DNA from: Candidatus Cryptobacteroides intestinavium
Lineage (GTDB): Bacteria; Bacteroidota; Bacteroidia; Bacteroidales; UBA932
NCBI GenBank assembly: GCA_017694845.1
Contig: JADIMI010000014.1
Span: 1 to 64,000 of the forward strand
Direction of reading: 5' to 3'
DNA length: 64,000 bases
A program made the translations under genes and the position numbers. The notes under the pieces were generated by a model. That model was not told the origin of the DNA. It did not search any database and worked only from the letters and a program-made list of their open reading frames with translations. Of the stretch, positions 40,201-49,880 are shown piece after piece; the first letter of the stretch is position 1; each line of letters starts with the position of its first letter.

Positions 40201-40395
40201 AAGTGAATTCTCTCCAAGTTTGAAATGAAGGGGAGATGTGCTTACCGATGATTTTTTCAGAGGCCTGACGGGCGCCGTGCCCTCCTCGAAAGAAAGTATC
40301 TCCGGGTGTCCGGGAAAGTCGGTATATTGTGCCGCTGTCGTCAGCACTGACGACAGCAGCACAATGAGTGTTATTATTATATGGTTGGTAGTCAT
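37291..40395 (-). CDS. Chondroitin ABC lyase-like polysaccharide lyase (PL8-type), copy 1
   Basis: 1034 aa; N-term jelly-roll like region, catalytic-type DGTVQHHRKAYPAYATGGFDGAVNAVWML, MSGRHPDGKGELIPSQYGLLA. Confidence 0.85.
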   Translation of the reverse strand: MTTNHIIITLIVLLSSVLTTAAQYTDFPGHPEILSFEEGTAPVRPLKKSSVSTSPLHFKLGENSLLWKWKKGGAGIEIPGEIPYLHKNPNPKETSVSTFVFWVYSETPLDGELTFSFMKGDRVCCSFRYGLGFKGWRGAWVAFDRDMEGTPEEGMDKVVITAPEEVRKGRLFLDGIITAAFEDIRHHTADFQAPYINKGTTSHWLVLLDSWNRKLDIEPEAEISAKDVQQMEEVRERFISLVTDGRKALNREDLIKQFDSYGIRWNKDGTIAGKPVFFTRYGETYINIGIPDASRTFSENGQLLRPANDFMFNLALAYLRTDDAEWKEDLEDMYITMTRFMLDQGYAAGSALGTLHHLGYSMRNFYTAPVIMKDVLEREGLSDEMQQAMEWFSGVGEVKTAPEMPGMDIDAFNTSLMGRMASLLMLEDTPYKKAYLRALSRWIDNGFRYAEGLRPAFKPDGTVQHHRKAYPAYATGGFDGAVNAVWMLHGTDYAISEESHGILKKALLEMRFYCNLKSFPLAMSGRHPDGKGELIPSQYGLLATAGSPDGTQPVDKDLAEAYLRLDPDGKWSRMFTEAGYSAEKSPEGCHTYPFNCSLTYRQHDWSVTIAGHSRYLWSAEIYNGANHYGRYLTHGSMQILADGTPVISSSGSGFQVAGWDWRHIPGTTAAEIPMEAMKADVRNVDEFSGYEEMLLSDQWFAGGVTHKGNAGAYAMILHEHDKYNGSLRARKSYFAFGNRIIALGSDLENFLPGSTLHTTLFQNVLEDPQQDITMVDGGAIAAREFNNTYEGDMVTVQDRFGNAWFVKDGKVTVSRGLQHSLHEETDEPTEGYFEKAYICHGDIVSKGAIAGNVYMKDSYEYMTVIHATADDIMKYSEKLPYTTIRCDHKAHIIRDDETGIISASIFEPLDEGDTESARLSGIGAASPCMVMMSMDGAVMTLSASNPDLSLYEGPSDEILNEHGERIERSVYGREWIDDPCGDTGIDITLRGRWKLEDGGDSDVTVKPEGNSTHIHFSTREARTEEIRLSRIIGE

Positions 40396-40405
40396 TTAGA
40401 TATGT

Positions 40406-41644
40406 TTATCTTGCCGGGTCGCCGGGTACCGGCGCCAGCCCGTTCTCTATGTTGCGCTTGCGGATAAGTGCCTCGAGGAAATAGTAGTCCGCGTAGTTGA
40501 GAGGGACATCGATACTGCTTCCGTGAGGTATGCTGCCGACTGAATGCATCAGGATGAATCCTCCGTTCGTCCCCTGTGCAGCCCTGTACGCCGGAGTGGA
40601 AAGCGATTCAATGATCCTGTCCGCGGTCTTCCTGTATCCGTCATCTCCGGTGAGATAGCTGAGCTCGTACAGCGCGGAAGCATTTACGGCAGCGGATGAA
40701 ACGTCCCTGTATGTGTCAGGGATATCCGGGGCATCGAAGTCCCAGTAAGGGACCAGGTCTTCAGGCATGTTCGGGTCGTTGAATATGAATCCGGCCACCT
40801 TCTCTGCCTGTTCAAGATATTTTTCGTCTCCCGTGAATCTGTATGCCACGGTGTATCCGTACAGAGCCCACGCCTGTCCTCTTGCCCAGGCGGATTCATC
40901 CGCATATCCCTGTGCCGTGCATCTGTGGAGCACCTCGCCTGTCTCGGGGTCATAGTCGACAACATGATAGCAGCTGTAGTCGGGACGGAAATGATTCTCC
41001 ATCGTGGCATCGGCGTGGCTGATCGCTATGTCCGCGAATGTCGGGTCGCCGCTGAATTCGCTGGCCTTGAACAGAAGCTCCAGATTCATCATATTGTCAA
41101 TGATGACCGGACATGTCCAGCCCCTCTCTGCCTGCCATCCCCTGTCGACGTTCCATGACTGGATGATGCCCGCTCCGGGCCTGAACCTTGTGGAAAGCGA
41201 TCTGGCTGTATTGATGCAGACGTCTTTGTATCCAGGTATGTTTTTCAGCCTCAGTCCGTTGCCGTAGCTGTCATAGATCATGAAGCCTACATCATGGTGC
41301 CATGTGAGGTACTGGATGGAATCAAGCACTTCCGTGTGTTTTCTGGCGTGGTCGGCCCAGTATTCATCTCCGGTGAGTTCGTACATATACCACAGTGTCC
41401 CGGCGAAGAATCCGCTGACCCAGTCATCGGTCGGGACGTATACGATCTCGCCGTCCTTGAAAGTAGATGGAATCCTTATGGTGTCTCCGGCTTCGGATGC
41501 CTCCAGAAGCGCCCCGATCTGCACTTTTGCGTTCTCGATGTTTTCAGTGATGATGTCTGTCTTTGAGTTGCATGAGATGATGGCCATTGCGGCGGCACAT
41601 ACGGCCAGGAATGTCTTGAAGTTCATAGCAGGTCTATTAATCAA
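40406..41644 (-). CDS. GH88-family unsaturated glucuronyl hydrolase
   Basis: DWVSGFFAGTLWYMYELTGDEYWADHARKHTEVLD; VIIDNMMNLELLF; HRCTAQGYADESAWARGQAWALYGYTVAYRFTG. Confidence 0.95.
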   Translation of the reverse strand: MINRPAMNFKTFLAVCAAAMAIISCNSKTDIITENIENAKVQIGALLEASEAGDTIRIPSTFKDGEIVYVPTDDWVSGFFAGTLWYMYELTGDEYWADHARKHTEVLDSIQYLTWHHDVGFMIYDSYGNGLRLKNIPGYKDVCINTARSLSTRFRPGAGIIQSWNVDRGWQAERGWTCPVIIDNMMNLELLFKASEFSGDPTFADIAISHADATMENHFRPDYSCYHVVDYDPETGEVLHRCTAQGYADESAWARGQAWALYGYTVAYRFTGDEKYLEQAEKVAGFIFNDPNMPEDLVPYWDFDAPDIPDTYRDVSSAAVNASALYELSYLTGDDGYRKTADRIIESLSTPAYRAAQGTNGGFILMHSVGSIPHGSSIDVPLNYADYYFLEALIRKRNIENGLAPVPGDPAR

Positions 41645-41687
41645 TTAAAAATGGTGTCAGTTGCCTGACATTGAATGCAGTAGCCTA

Positions 41688-41718
41688 CAAATATATAAAA
41701 TTATTATAAAAAGACAAA
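41688..41718 (-). promoter_or_regulatory. Predicted promoter for GH88-PL8-sulfatase operon
   Basis: Minus strand TTTG-N19-TATATTTG (Bacteroidales -33/-7 pattern). Confidence 0.6.
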
Positions 41719-41745
41719 ATTTGCTTTAAAATAATTCTGTCAGTG

Positions 41746-41775
41746 TTGTATTAATATGAAATTTTGATAATTTTG
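41746..41775 (+). promoter_or_regulatory. Predicted promoter for second PL8 / SusCD operon
   Basis: TTG-N19-TAATTTTG, 26 nt upstream of ATG 41802. Confidence 0.6.
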
Positions 41776-41801
41776 CATTTCTGCAAACTGATCACATAAG
41801 T

Positions 41802-44800
41802 ATGAATAGAAGATTCTTTACGGTTCTGTTATCGCTTATGCTCATTTCCGGTGCGGCGGAGGCGGCGATCAATTCACAGCATAACTTCGAAGATGGCGTT
41901 CCCGGATTTGTCAAGGCTGAAGGACAAGGGACAGTGACTTCATCGGATGAGAAGTTCAAGGATGGGTCGCGTTCCCTTAAATTCGAGTGGAGCGGACCGG
42001 CATCCCTTGTGTTCTCGGACTTCCTGGATATGGAGGCTTCTATGAAGGTGAACGGGGCAGGGATAATAGTGTGGATATATAACACCGTGCCGGCTGACTC
42101 GCCGATGCGGTTCACTTTCTGGAACTGGAGCGGAGAGGAGATCTGTCATTTCGATTTCAATGCAGGGTTCACGGGCTGGAGGACCGCGTGGGTCAAATAT
42201 ATCGATATGCTGACACCTGACGGAAGCCGTTACGGTGACAGAAAGGCGGCTGAAAGGGCGACAAATGTGGCGAAGATGACGGTCACTATGCCGGAGTCGC
42301 TCTCATCCGGGACAGTCTATATCGACCGTCTGTCTTTCCGTACCGCAAAACTCCACGACCAGATAACTCCGGATATGCAGATCCCGGACAATAACAATCA
42401 CCTGAGCCGGAACATGTGGCACTGGTGCCGGCTGTGGGAGTGGGAGCAGAACCCTCCGCTCGAGGCGGCCGCTCTGACGGATGAAGGCCGGAAGATGCTT
42501 GATGTCGTGGAGGAGAGGATGGACAAGGTGATAGCCTCGTCCAATTCGAGTGACAACTATGTCAAGAACACGCTCCTGAAACGTGCGGATGATATGTATG
42601 CCAAGTACCGGCTCGGACGTCTTCCTGACGGGTCTGTCACCGGCGCCCCTCTCCTGAGCGATGATGAATTCAACAACGCTCTGGGCGAGATGCGCATCCG
42701 GTTTGTCGGACAGATGATCTACTATTATGCCCAGGACTATTACTATACAGGCAACAAGGGCAATCTCGACAAGGTCTTCACCGCATTCGACCATGCCATA
42801 GACCAGGGTTTCGCGTATGGCAGCGGACAGGGTACGAACCACCATTACGGATATCAGATCAGGGAACTGTACAAGGGAATGTGGCTCCTCAGGGATGAGA
42901 TAGCCGCGGCCGGGAAGCTGGATGAGTATGTCAAGGTACTGGAATACTGGAGCGGACTGGCGGAGACCAGGGTGCCTTTCGTCTACGGCAGGGATGAGAT
43001 TCTTGACAGCTGGCACACCCTTCTTGATGCCAAGGTCATTTCAGCAATGATGACATCCGATCCGGCGGAAAGATATGCGAAGATGAAGGCTCTGGGGACC
43101 TGGGTCTCCGGGTCCCTTTCCTATTCTCCCGGGACGCTCGGAGGCTTCAAGGTGGATGGGACCTCTTTCCATCACGGCGGACACTATCCTGCCTATTCGG
43201 TAGGGGCGTTTGCCGCTGTGGGTGATTTCTGCCATTATACGAAGGATACGGATTTCGTCATAGGTGAAGATGCAAGGCGCACATTCAAGCATGCCCTCCT
43301 GACGATGAGGGACTACTGCAATCTTACCGACTGGGGTGTGGGGATCTGCGGAAGGCATCCGTTCAACGGGTTCATACCGAAGGCTGACATAGAGGCGTTC
43401 GCTTCTCTTGCCCTTCTGGGAGACCTGACAGATTCCGGTCTCGGGGCAGACCCTGACCTGGGCGGTGCGTATATCTATCTCGGAGGCGCCGAGCCCGAGA
43501 CTCTGTCAGCACTCAAGAAAGCCGGAGTGTCTTCCGCATCCGCGGCTCCGGAAGGTTTCTTCGTCCTCAATTACGCTGCTCTCGGAATCCACCGCAGGGG
43601 AGACTGGATGCTTTCCCTGAAGGCATATAATTCGGATGTGTGGAGCGCGGAGATATATGCCGCTGACAACCGTTTCGGAAGATACCAGAGCTATGGCACT
43701 GCCCAGCTGATAGGTACCGGCAGGCCTGTGTCGGCCAAGGAGAGCGGATATTCCCAGGAAGGCTGGGACTGGAACAGGATGCCCGGGGCTACCACGATCC
43801 ATCTTCCTTTCGAGATGCTGGACAGTCCTCTGAAAGGTACGCTGATGGAAAGGAATGACTCGCGGTTCCCTGGAGTGTCTTCCCTTGAAGGCCGCAACGG
43901 TGTGCTGGCGTTCACATACGTGGAGAAAGACAGGCCTAATTTCTGTGCAGGGGCGACTGCGACGAAGAGTGTCTTCTGCTTCGACAACAGGATTGTCTTC
44001 ATAGGGACAGGCATCACCAATACATCCTCATATCCGACTGAGACTACGCTGTACCAGCTCAGGCTGGATGACAGAATGGCCGAGGTGGATATCAACGAGG
44101 ACTGGTTCGATTCCTTCCCTCTCGATTACAGGTTCGCCTCCGAGGGACAGGCTGTGCTGACGGACACGAAGGGCAATGTGTATATACTTACAGATGGAGC
44201 AGGCCTGAATGTAGTCAAGCAGACGCAGACTTCCCCTTCCGACACGAAAAAGAAGGAGGGCACAGGAGACTTCATAACCGCATATATAGATCACGGTGTG
44301 TCTCCGGACAATGAAACTTACGAGTATCTGATGCTTGTCCAGCCTGCAGGCAAGGATGTGAACAGATATTCGAAGAGCCTTCCGTATACCGTTATCCGCA
44401 AGGACAATTCGGCGCACGTCGTCAATGACCATGCCACCGGCATCACGGCATATATATGCTACAAGGAATATGATGGGGCAGCTTCTTCAGATGCTTTCCA
44501 GAAACTCCCGAAAGGCAAGGAGGCTAAGCCGTATCTGCCTGTGGCGTCGATAGATGCCGAGACAATAGTGATGGAGAGGACCAGGGAGGATGGACTGACT
44601 GTGGTAAGCATCTGCACTCCGGATCTCGGTATTACAAAGAAGGCATATACGACGCCTCAGCCGAGCCAGGTGATAGAGAAGAAGGTGGTGGTCGATGGCG
44701 ACTGGGAGCTTGCAGCGCCGGCAGACAATGTCCGGCTTGCAAAAGATTCGGGAAAGACGGCCATTACGGCATCCTGCGTGGATGGACAGCCTGTGGAGTT

Positions 44801-44819
44801 CACTCTGAAGAGACTGTAG
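41802..44819 (+). CDS. Chondroitin ABC lyase-like polysaccharide lyase (PL8-type), copy 2
   Basis: 1005 aa; DGTSFHHGGHYPAYSVGAFAAVGDFCHYTKDTDF, ICGRHPFNGFIPKAD; same domain layout as copy 1. Confidence 0.87.
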   Translation: MNRRFFTVLLSLMLISGAAEAAINSQHNFEDGVPGFVKAEGQGTVTSSDEKFKDGSRSLKFEWSGPASLVFSDFLDMEASMKVNGAGIIVWIYNTVPADSPMRFTFWNWSGEEICHFDFNAGFTGWRTAWVKYIDMLTPDGSRYGDRKAAERATNVAKMTVTMPESLSSGTVYIDRLSFRTAKLHDQITPDMQIPDNNNHLSRNMWHWCRLWEWEQNPPLEAAALTDEGRKMLDVVEERMDKVIASSNSSDNYVKNTLLKRADDMYAKYRLGRLPDGSVTGAPLLSDDEFNNALGEMRIRFVGQMIYYYAQDYYYTGNKGNLDKVFTAFDHAIDQGFAYGSGQGTNHHYGYQIRELYKGMWLLRDEIAAAGKLDEYVKVLEYWSGLAETRVPFVYGRDEILDSWHTLLDAKVISAMMTSDPAERYAKMKALGTWVSGSLSYSPGTLGGFKVDGTSFHHGGHYPAYSVGAFAAVGDFCHYTKDTDFVIGEDARRTFKHALLTMRDYCNLTDWGVGICGRHPFNGFIPKADIEAFASLALLGDLTDSGLGADPDLGGAYIYLGGAEPETLSALKKAGVSSASAAPEGFFVLNYAALGIHRRGDWMLSLKAYNSDVWSAEIYAADNRFGRYQSYGTAQLIGTGRPVSAKESGYSQEGWDWNRMPGATTIHLPFEMLDSPLKGTLMERNDSRFPGVSSLEGRNGVLAFTYVEKDRPNFCAGATATKSVFCFDNRIVFIGTGITNTSSYPTETTLYQLRLDDRMAEVDINEDWFDSFPLDYRFASEGQAVLTDTKGNVYILTDGAGLNVVKQTQTSPSDTKKKEGTGDFITAYIDHGVSPDNETYEYLMLVQPAGKDVNRYSKSLPYTVIRKDNSAHVVNDHATGITAYICYKEYDGAASSDAFQKLPKGKEAKPYLPVASIDAETIVMERTREDGLTVVSICTPDLGITKKAYTTPQPSQVIEKKVVVDGDWELAAPADNVRLAKDSGKTAITASCVDGQPVEFTLKRL

Positions 44820-44855
44820 AAGGAACGGCCAGACTGTCTATGGAACGAACCGGTC

Positions 44856-44883
44856 TGTCATTCTGAACGAAGTGAAGAATCTG
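44856..44883 (+). repeat. Isolated TGTCATTCTGAACGAAGTGAAGAATCTG module
   Basis: Direct match to the small interspersed module, between PL8 and susC. Confidence 0.8.
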
Positions 44884-44935
44884 ATGATGAAATGAAGAAT
44901 CTGATGATAAAGTTTTATATATAAACAGAACACTG

Positions 44936-47900
44936 ATGTATAAACTAACTGTACTATTGACAACGCTGGCCTTGTGTGCGGCATCGCTGCTGGAGGCCTC
45001 GGCACAGAATATCGAGGTGAAGGGAAGGGTCACCGACACTTCCGGAGAGCCTCTCATAGCAGTCACGGTATATGAGTCAGGCAACACATCAAACGGTACG
45101 GTCACGGATATGGATGGAAACTACACCATTTCCGTCCCTCAGAATGCCACGCTCATATTCTCATGTCTCGGCTTCGAGGAGATACAGGAAGCTGTAGCCA
45201 AAAGAGGCCTTATAAATGTCTCGATGGCGGAAGAGCAGCTCTCCATCGATGCGGCTGAAGTGGTCAGCGTCGGATACGGCTCGGTGACCAGGAGAGACCT
45301 GACAGGATCCATCAGCAAAGTGGATATGGGCGAGGTGATGAAGACCCCGGTGACCAATTTCGACCAGGCGCTGACCGGAAGGGTGGCAGGAGTGGTGGTC
45401 ACCACTTCGGATGGTTCCCTCGGAGCGGAGGCCAATATCGTCATCAGGGGAAACAACTCCTTGACTCAGAGCAGTGCTCCTCTGTATGTGATCGATGGCT
45501 TCCCGTCAGAGAGTTCAATGGCTCTTGCCCTGAACTCTGCTGATATCGAGTCGATAGATATTCTCAAGGATGCCTCGGCTACGGCGATCTACGGAGCCAG
45601 AGGAGCCAACGGAGTGATCGTGATCACGACCAAACAGGGTGTGGAAGGCAAGCCGAAGGTGAATTTCAGCGCCTCTTGGACGGGCAACAAGATCGCGAAC
45701 AAGGTGGAGCTGATGGATGCCTACGAATTTGTCGACTTCCAGTCTGACAGATATGATGTGTTCGGCGGGACTAATATCTATCTTGAACATAATGATCAGT
45801 ATTATGACCTGGAGGACTACCGTAATGTGAACACCTATGACTGGCAGGACAGGATCTACAGGCCGGCATTCGTGCAGAACTACAACATCTCCCTGTCCGG
45901 AGGAAGCAAGGAGGCCGGAAACCGCTATGTAGCAAGCTTCTCGGTCCTGGACCAGGATGGTATCATAGTGAATTCCAATTTCCAGAGATACCAGGGGAAG
46001 ATCAATTTCTCCCAGAACATAGGCAAGAAAATCAAGGCCGACATAAATGTCAACTATTCGAGGTCTGTCACAAGCGGGACCAACCCAACTTCGGCCCAGC
46101 AGTCTTCCAGGGCCTCCGGCTGGCTTATGTATTCTGTATGGGGCTACCGTCCGGTGAAGCCTGTATGGGATACAGGCTCGGATGATGAGTTCCTGAATTC
46201 TCCTTTTGATGAAGAGGCGTCGGATGCGAGCGATTTCCGTTTCAATCCTGCGCTGTCGGTACGCAACGAGTACCGCAAGACCATCCAGGACTATCTCAAT
46301 GCCCAGCTCGGGCTCACCTATACCATAATCCCTGACCTTGTGCTCAAGGTGACCGGGACCTATACCTACCAGAACCGCTGCAGGGAGGAATTCAACGGGA
46401 CGATGACCTATACCGGAAACGAAAGGTCTCCTTCGGGAGCCGGCATCAACGGAGGTATATACTGGACCAACTGGGTGACCTGGCTGAACGAGAACACGCT
46501 TACCTGGACAAAGCATATCCGCAGGACCCATCATCTCACTCTGCTCGGAGGTCTGACATTCCAGGGGCAGACGAATGACTATAAAGGTTCCAGGTCGACA
46601 AATATGACCACGGAGTCAATGGGGCTCAACGGTATGCACACCGGAAACTACCAGACTGTCACCCCTTGGGAGTACAACTGGAGGATGATGTCAGGCCTGT
46701 TCAGGCTTCAGTACAACTACCGGTATAAATACTATCTCACCGCTTCGTTCAGGGCGGATGGATCATCCAAGTTCCCTAAAGACAATCAGTGGGGCTATTT
46801 CCCGTCCGCATCCCTTGCCTGGAACTTCAACAGGGAGGAGCTCCTGAAGAACAGCAGCTGGCTCAAGAACGGAAAGCTCCGTCTGTCATGGGGTATGACT
46901 GGTAACAACCGTACCACCACACCGTGGGATTTCTATGCACAGATTGTCACAAAGCCTGGTGATCCGGACTCGAATGACTATGTATTCGGAGGAGAGATCG
47001 TACCTGGATATTATCCCGGCAATATGGCCAATCCTAACCTCAGGTGGGAGACTACAGAGCAGTATGATGTCGGTATAGATCTCTCGTTCTTCGAGGGAGA
47101 CCGCATAAAGATCACAGCCGACTGGTATCTGAAAAATACGTATGACCTGCTTCTGCAGGCGACTATGCCTTCTTCCACAGGCTATGAGTCGGCAATGATG
47201 AATGTGGGTTCAATGCGCAACAGCGGATGGGAATTCTCTCTGGAGACTGTCAATATCAACACGAAGAATTTCCAGTGGACGACGTCTTTCAATATCGCGT
47301 TCAACCGCAACAAGGTCACTGCCTTGACCAACGGCCAGCAGTCCCTTCTTTCCGCAGTGAACTGGGACCAGCGGTTCAATACCCAGTATCCGTATATAAC
47401 CCAGGTAGGCAAGCCTTCGGGAATGATGTACGGCTATATCTATGAAGGTACATACAAGGCGGATGAATTCGATGGCAATTACCTGAAGGACGGCGTACCG
47501 TATGTCTCTACCTACAATAGGTCTGATATCAGGCCTGGAGATCCAAAGTACAGGGATGTGAACGGGGATGGGATAATAGATGACAATGACCGCACGATCA
47601 TAGGCTGCGGACAGCCGATTCACACCGGAGGATTCGGTAACTCGTTCTATTTCCACGGGTTCGATGTGAATATATTCTTCTCCTGGAGCTATGGCAATGA
47701 CATACTGAATGCCAACCGTCTTATTTTTGAGAACGGGTCCATTTCCAGTCTCAACCAGTTCGCATCCTATGTGGACAGATTTGACATTAATGACAATCCG
47801 GACAGTGATATACCGAGGATAGGGGCCAACGGTACATTCCTCTATTCTTCACGTGTCGTGGAGGACGGGTCGTTCCTCAGGCTGAGGAATGTCTCGGTAG

Positions 47901-48109
47901 GCTATACCTTGCCGAGGCGAGCTCTCAGGAGACTGCATCTCGATACAATGAGGATCTATCTGTCGGCAGACAATATATGGACCTGGACTGGATATACAGG
48001 CCCGGATCCTGAAGTGTCGACAAGGAATTCAGTCCTTACACCTGGATTTGACTGGTCTGCATACCCGAGGGCGTTCGGCCTAACCGGAGGAATTTCATTC
48101 ACTTTCTGA
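44936..48109 (+). CDS. SusC/RagA-family TonB-linked outer membrane protein
   Basis: GRVTDTSGEPLIAVTVYESGNTSNGTVTDMDGNYTISVP; VIRGNNSLTQSSAPLYVIDGFP; IDILKDASATAIYGARGANGVIVITTKQG. Confidence 0.97.
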   Translation: MYKLTVLLTTLALCAASLLEASAQNIEVKGRVTDTSGEPLIAVTVYESGNTSNGTVTDMDGNYTISVPQNATLIFSCLGFEEIQEAVAKRGLINVSMAEEQLSIDAAEVVSVGYGSVTRRDLTGSISKVDMGEVMKTPVTNFDQALTGRVAGVVVTTSDGSLGAEANIVIRGNNSLTQSSAPLYVIDGFPSESSMALALNSADIESIDILKDASATAIYGARGANGVIVITTKQGVEGKPKVNFSASWTGNKIANKVELMDAYEFVDFQSDRYDVFGGTNIYLEHNDQYYDLEDYRNVNTYDWQDRIYRPAFVQNYNISLSGGSKEAGNRYVASFSVLDQDGIIVNSNFQRYQGKINFSQNIGKKIKADINVNYSRSVTSGTNPTSAQQSSRASGWLMYSVWGYRPVKPVWDTGSDDEFLNSPFDEEASDASDFRFNPALSVRNEYRKTIQDYLNAQLGLTYTIIPDLVLKVTGTYTYQNRCREEFNGTMTYTGNERSPSGAGINGGIYWTNWVTWLNENTLTWTKHIRRTHHLTLLGGLTFQGQTNDYKGSRSTNMTTESMGLNGMHTGNYQTVTPWEYNWRMMSGLFRLQYNYRYKYYLTASFRADGSSKFPKDNQWGYFPSASLAWNFNREELLKNSSWLKNGKLRLSWGMTGNNRTTTPWDFYAQIVTKPGDPDSNDYVFGGEIVPGYYPGNMANPNLRWETTEQYDVGIDLSFFEGDRIKITADWYLKNTYDLLLQATMPSSTGYESAMMNVGSMRNSGWEFSLETVNINTKNFQWTTSFNIAFNRNKVTALTNGQQSLLSAVNWDQRFNTQYPYITQVGKPSGMMYGYIYEGTYKADEFDGNYLKDGVPYVSTYNRSDIRPGDPKYRDVNGDGIIDDNDRTIIGCGQPIHTGGFGNSFYFHGFDVNIFFSWSYGNDILNANRLIFENGSISSLNQFASYVDRFDINDNPDSDIPRIGANGTFLYSSRVVEDGSFLRLRNVSVGYTLPRRALRRLHLDTMRIYLSADNIWTWTGYTGPDPEVSTRNSVLTPGFDWSAYPRAFGLTGGISFTF

Positions 48110-48127
48110 TGATTTGGAGGATAGACT

Positions 48128-49852
48128 ATGAATAAGAAGATATATTTGTTCGCCGCTTCCCTAATGGCCGCCGCATCATGCAGTTTCCTGGATGTGGAGC
48201 CGACTGTAATGGTCGGAAGCTATGAGTCCGAAGAGGAGGCCCTGTACGGACTTGCCGGTGTCTATGGAGTCATCAACAGCGAGGCTTTTTACGGGAACTA
48301 CTATTCCCAGATGCTTTCCAACGTTGACGACCTGAGTTATTATAACCGCACCAGCGGCAACAATTTCTCGGTATGGTACCAGCACGATGCAAGTTCCCAG
48401 GAAGTATATGAGGCATGGACGGAAATCTACGAGGGAATAGGGAACGCAAACTCGTTTATGGAGGCAATGACGGACTGCGAGTTCGATCCGGACCACAAAC
48501 TGTACAATGAAGCCAGGTTCCTCAGGGCATATTACTATTTCATTCTGGCCCAGGCGTGGGGCGATGTGCCTTTGAGGCTTACACCCACGACATCTCCGTA
48601 TAACGTGCAGTGCGAGGCCACCCCTCAGCTGAAGGTGCTGCAGTGGGTCGTGTCTGAAATGGCCGACTGTCTGGAACTTGCTGATGAAGCCCTCACGAAT
48701 GCCCCTTCACGTGTGGTGAAGACTACGATGTACGGGATTCTTGCAAGGGTCTACCTGTTTATGGCAGGCGAGTCCGTCACCGGGACTGACGATGCGATGA
48801 AAAATGAATATTTCGCCAGGGCCCGGGACTATGCATACGAAGTGATAAAGAGCGGGAAGCACCGGCTGAACCAGGGGAATGACCAGAACGATGGATATTC
48901 CCAGGTATTCATCAATATGATATCGGACAGGTACGACACTGAATATTATGAATCGATGTGGGAGGCTGATTTCAAGGGCAACAGGTCCAGCTCTGACAAC
49001 TGGAGCAATGGCCGTATAGGAAATGTAATAGGTCTGCAGTGCCAGCTTACAAGCGGATACAGCGACCCGGAGCTGGAATGCAATTTCTCATACGGGCAGT
49101 ATAACGGCTCCCTCAAGCTGTGGAATCTCTACTGGACTGAAGACAGGACTGAAGCGGAGACCGGCCTTGCGGATGATGATGACCCGCACTGGGACAGGCG
49201 TCAGGCCTGGAATATGTGCCCGTATAACTATAAAGGGAAGAACAAGTCAGGGGATGCGGACTATATCCCTATAGGAAGGAAGACTCCGTATACGCATTCA
49301 AGTGTCTCTACTGATGTGAATCCGGTTGTCGCAAAGGCGGTGAGAAACTGCGGAAAATATCGCAGGGAGACACAGTATGAAGGGATCAAGGGAGATGCAG
49401 GCCCTTATACTCCGCTGAATTATCCTATACTCCGTTATTCGGATGTGCTCCTGATGTATGCAGAGGCATACAATGAATGCGACGGCCCGTCCGAGCAGGT
49501 GTTCAACGACTGCATAGTCCCTGTAAGGGAAAGGGCGGGGATATCGACACGTCCATATTCGGGGAATTATGACACGAAGGAAGCGTTCAGGCAGCTTGTA
49601 AGGAATGAGAGAGGAAGGGAGCTGTGCTTCGAGTCTCTGCGTAAATATGACCTTATACGCTGGGGAATATTTGTCGAGGCGATGAGGGGATATACCGATG
49701 ACACCTATTCTACCGACTGGGCCTCGGGAAGCACGGAAGCTGCCGCCGCCAGGATAATTGCAAGTTCGGTGCAGCCGAGGCATATACTTCTTCCTGTCCC
49801 TAACATAGAGCTGGGAGTCAATGACCTGCTCCAGCAGAACCCTCTCTGGTAG
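48128..49852 (+). CDS. SusD/RagB-family nutrient-binding lipoprotein
   Basis: Lipobox AASCSFLDVEP; NEARFLRAYYYFILAQAWGDVPL; NERGRELCFESLRKYDLIRWG. Confidence 0.95.
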   Translation: MNKKIYLFAASLMAAASCSFLDVEPTVMVGSYESEEEALYGLAGVYGVINSEAFYGNYYSQMLSNVDDLSYYNRTSGNNFSVWYQHDASSQEVYEAWTEIYEGIGNANSFMEAMTDCEFDPDHKLYNEARFLRAYYYFILAQAWGDVPLRLTPTTSPYNVQCEATPQLKVLQWVVSEMADCLELADEALTNAPSRVVKTTMYGILARVYLFMAGESVTGTDDAMKNEYFARARDYAYEVIKSGKHRLNQGNDQNDGYSQVFINMISDRYDTEYYESMWEADFKGNRSSSDNWSNGRIGNVIGLQCQLTSGYSDPELECNFSYGQYNGSLKLWNLYWTEDRTEAETGLADDDDPHWDRRQAWNMCPYNYKGKNKSGDADYIPIGRKTPYTHSSVSTDVNPVVAKAVRNCGKYRRETQYEGIKGDAGPYTPLNYPILRYSDVLLMYAEAYNECDGPSEQVFNDCIVPVRERAGISTRPYSGNYDTKEAFRQLVRNERGRELCFESLRKYDLIRWGIFVEAMRGYTDDTYSTDWASGSTEAAAARIIASSVQPRHILLPVPNIELGVNDLLQQNPLW

Positions 49853-49880
49853 CCATTGAAAAACAGTAAATTGCAACGAT

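Noticed and set aside
38896-40206. 436-aa plus-strand ORF antisense to the PL8 lyase
   Set aside because: Composition (Cys/His/Arg/Pro-rich) and no recognisable domain; it mirrors a strong coding frame on the minus strand, typical of antisense shadow ORFs.
45515-46534. 339-aa minus-strand ORF inside susC
   Set aside because: Antisense shadow of a clearly coding SusC frame; no motif.
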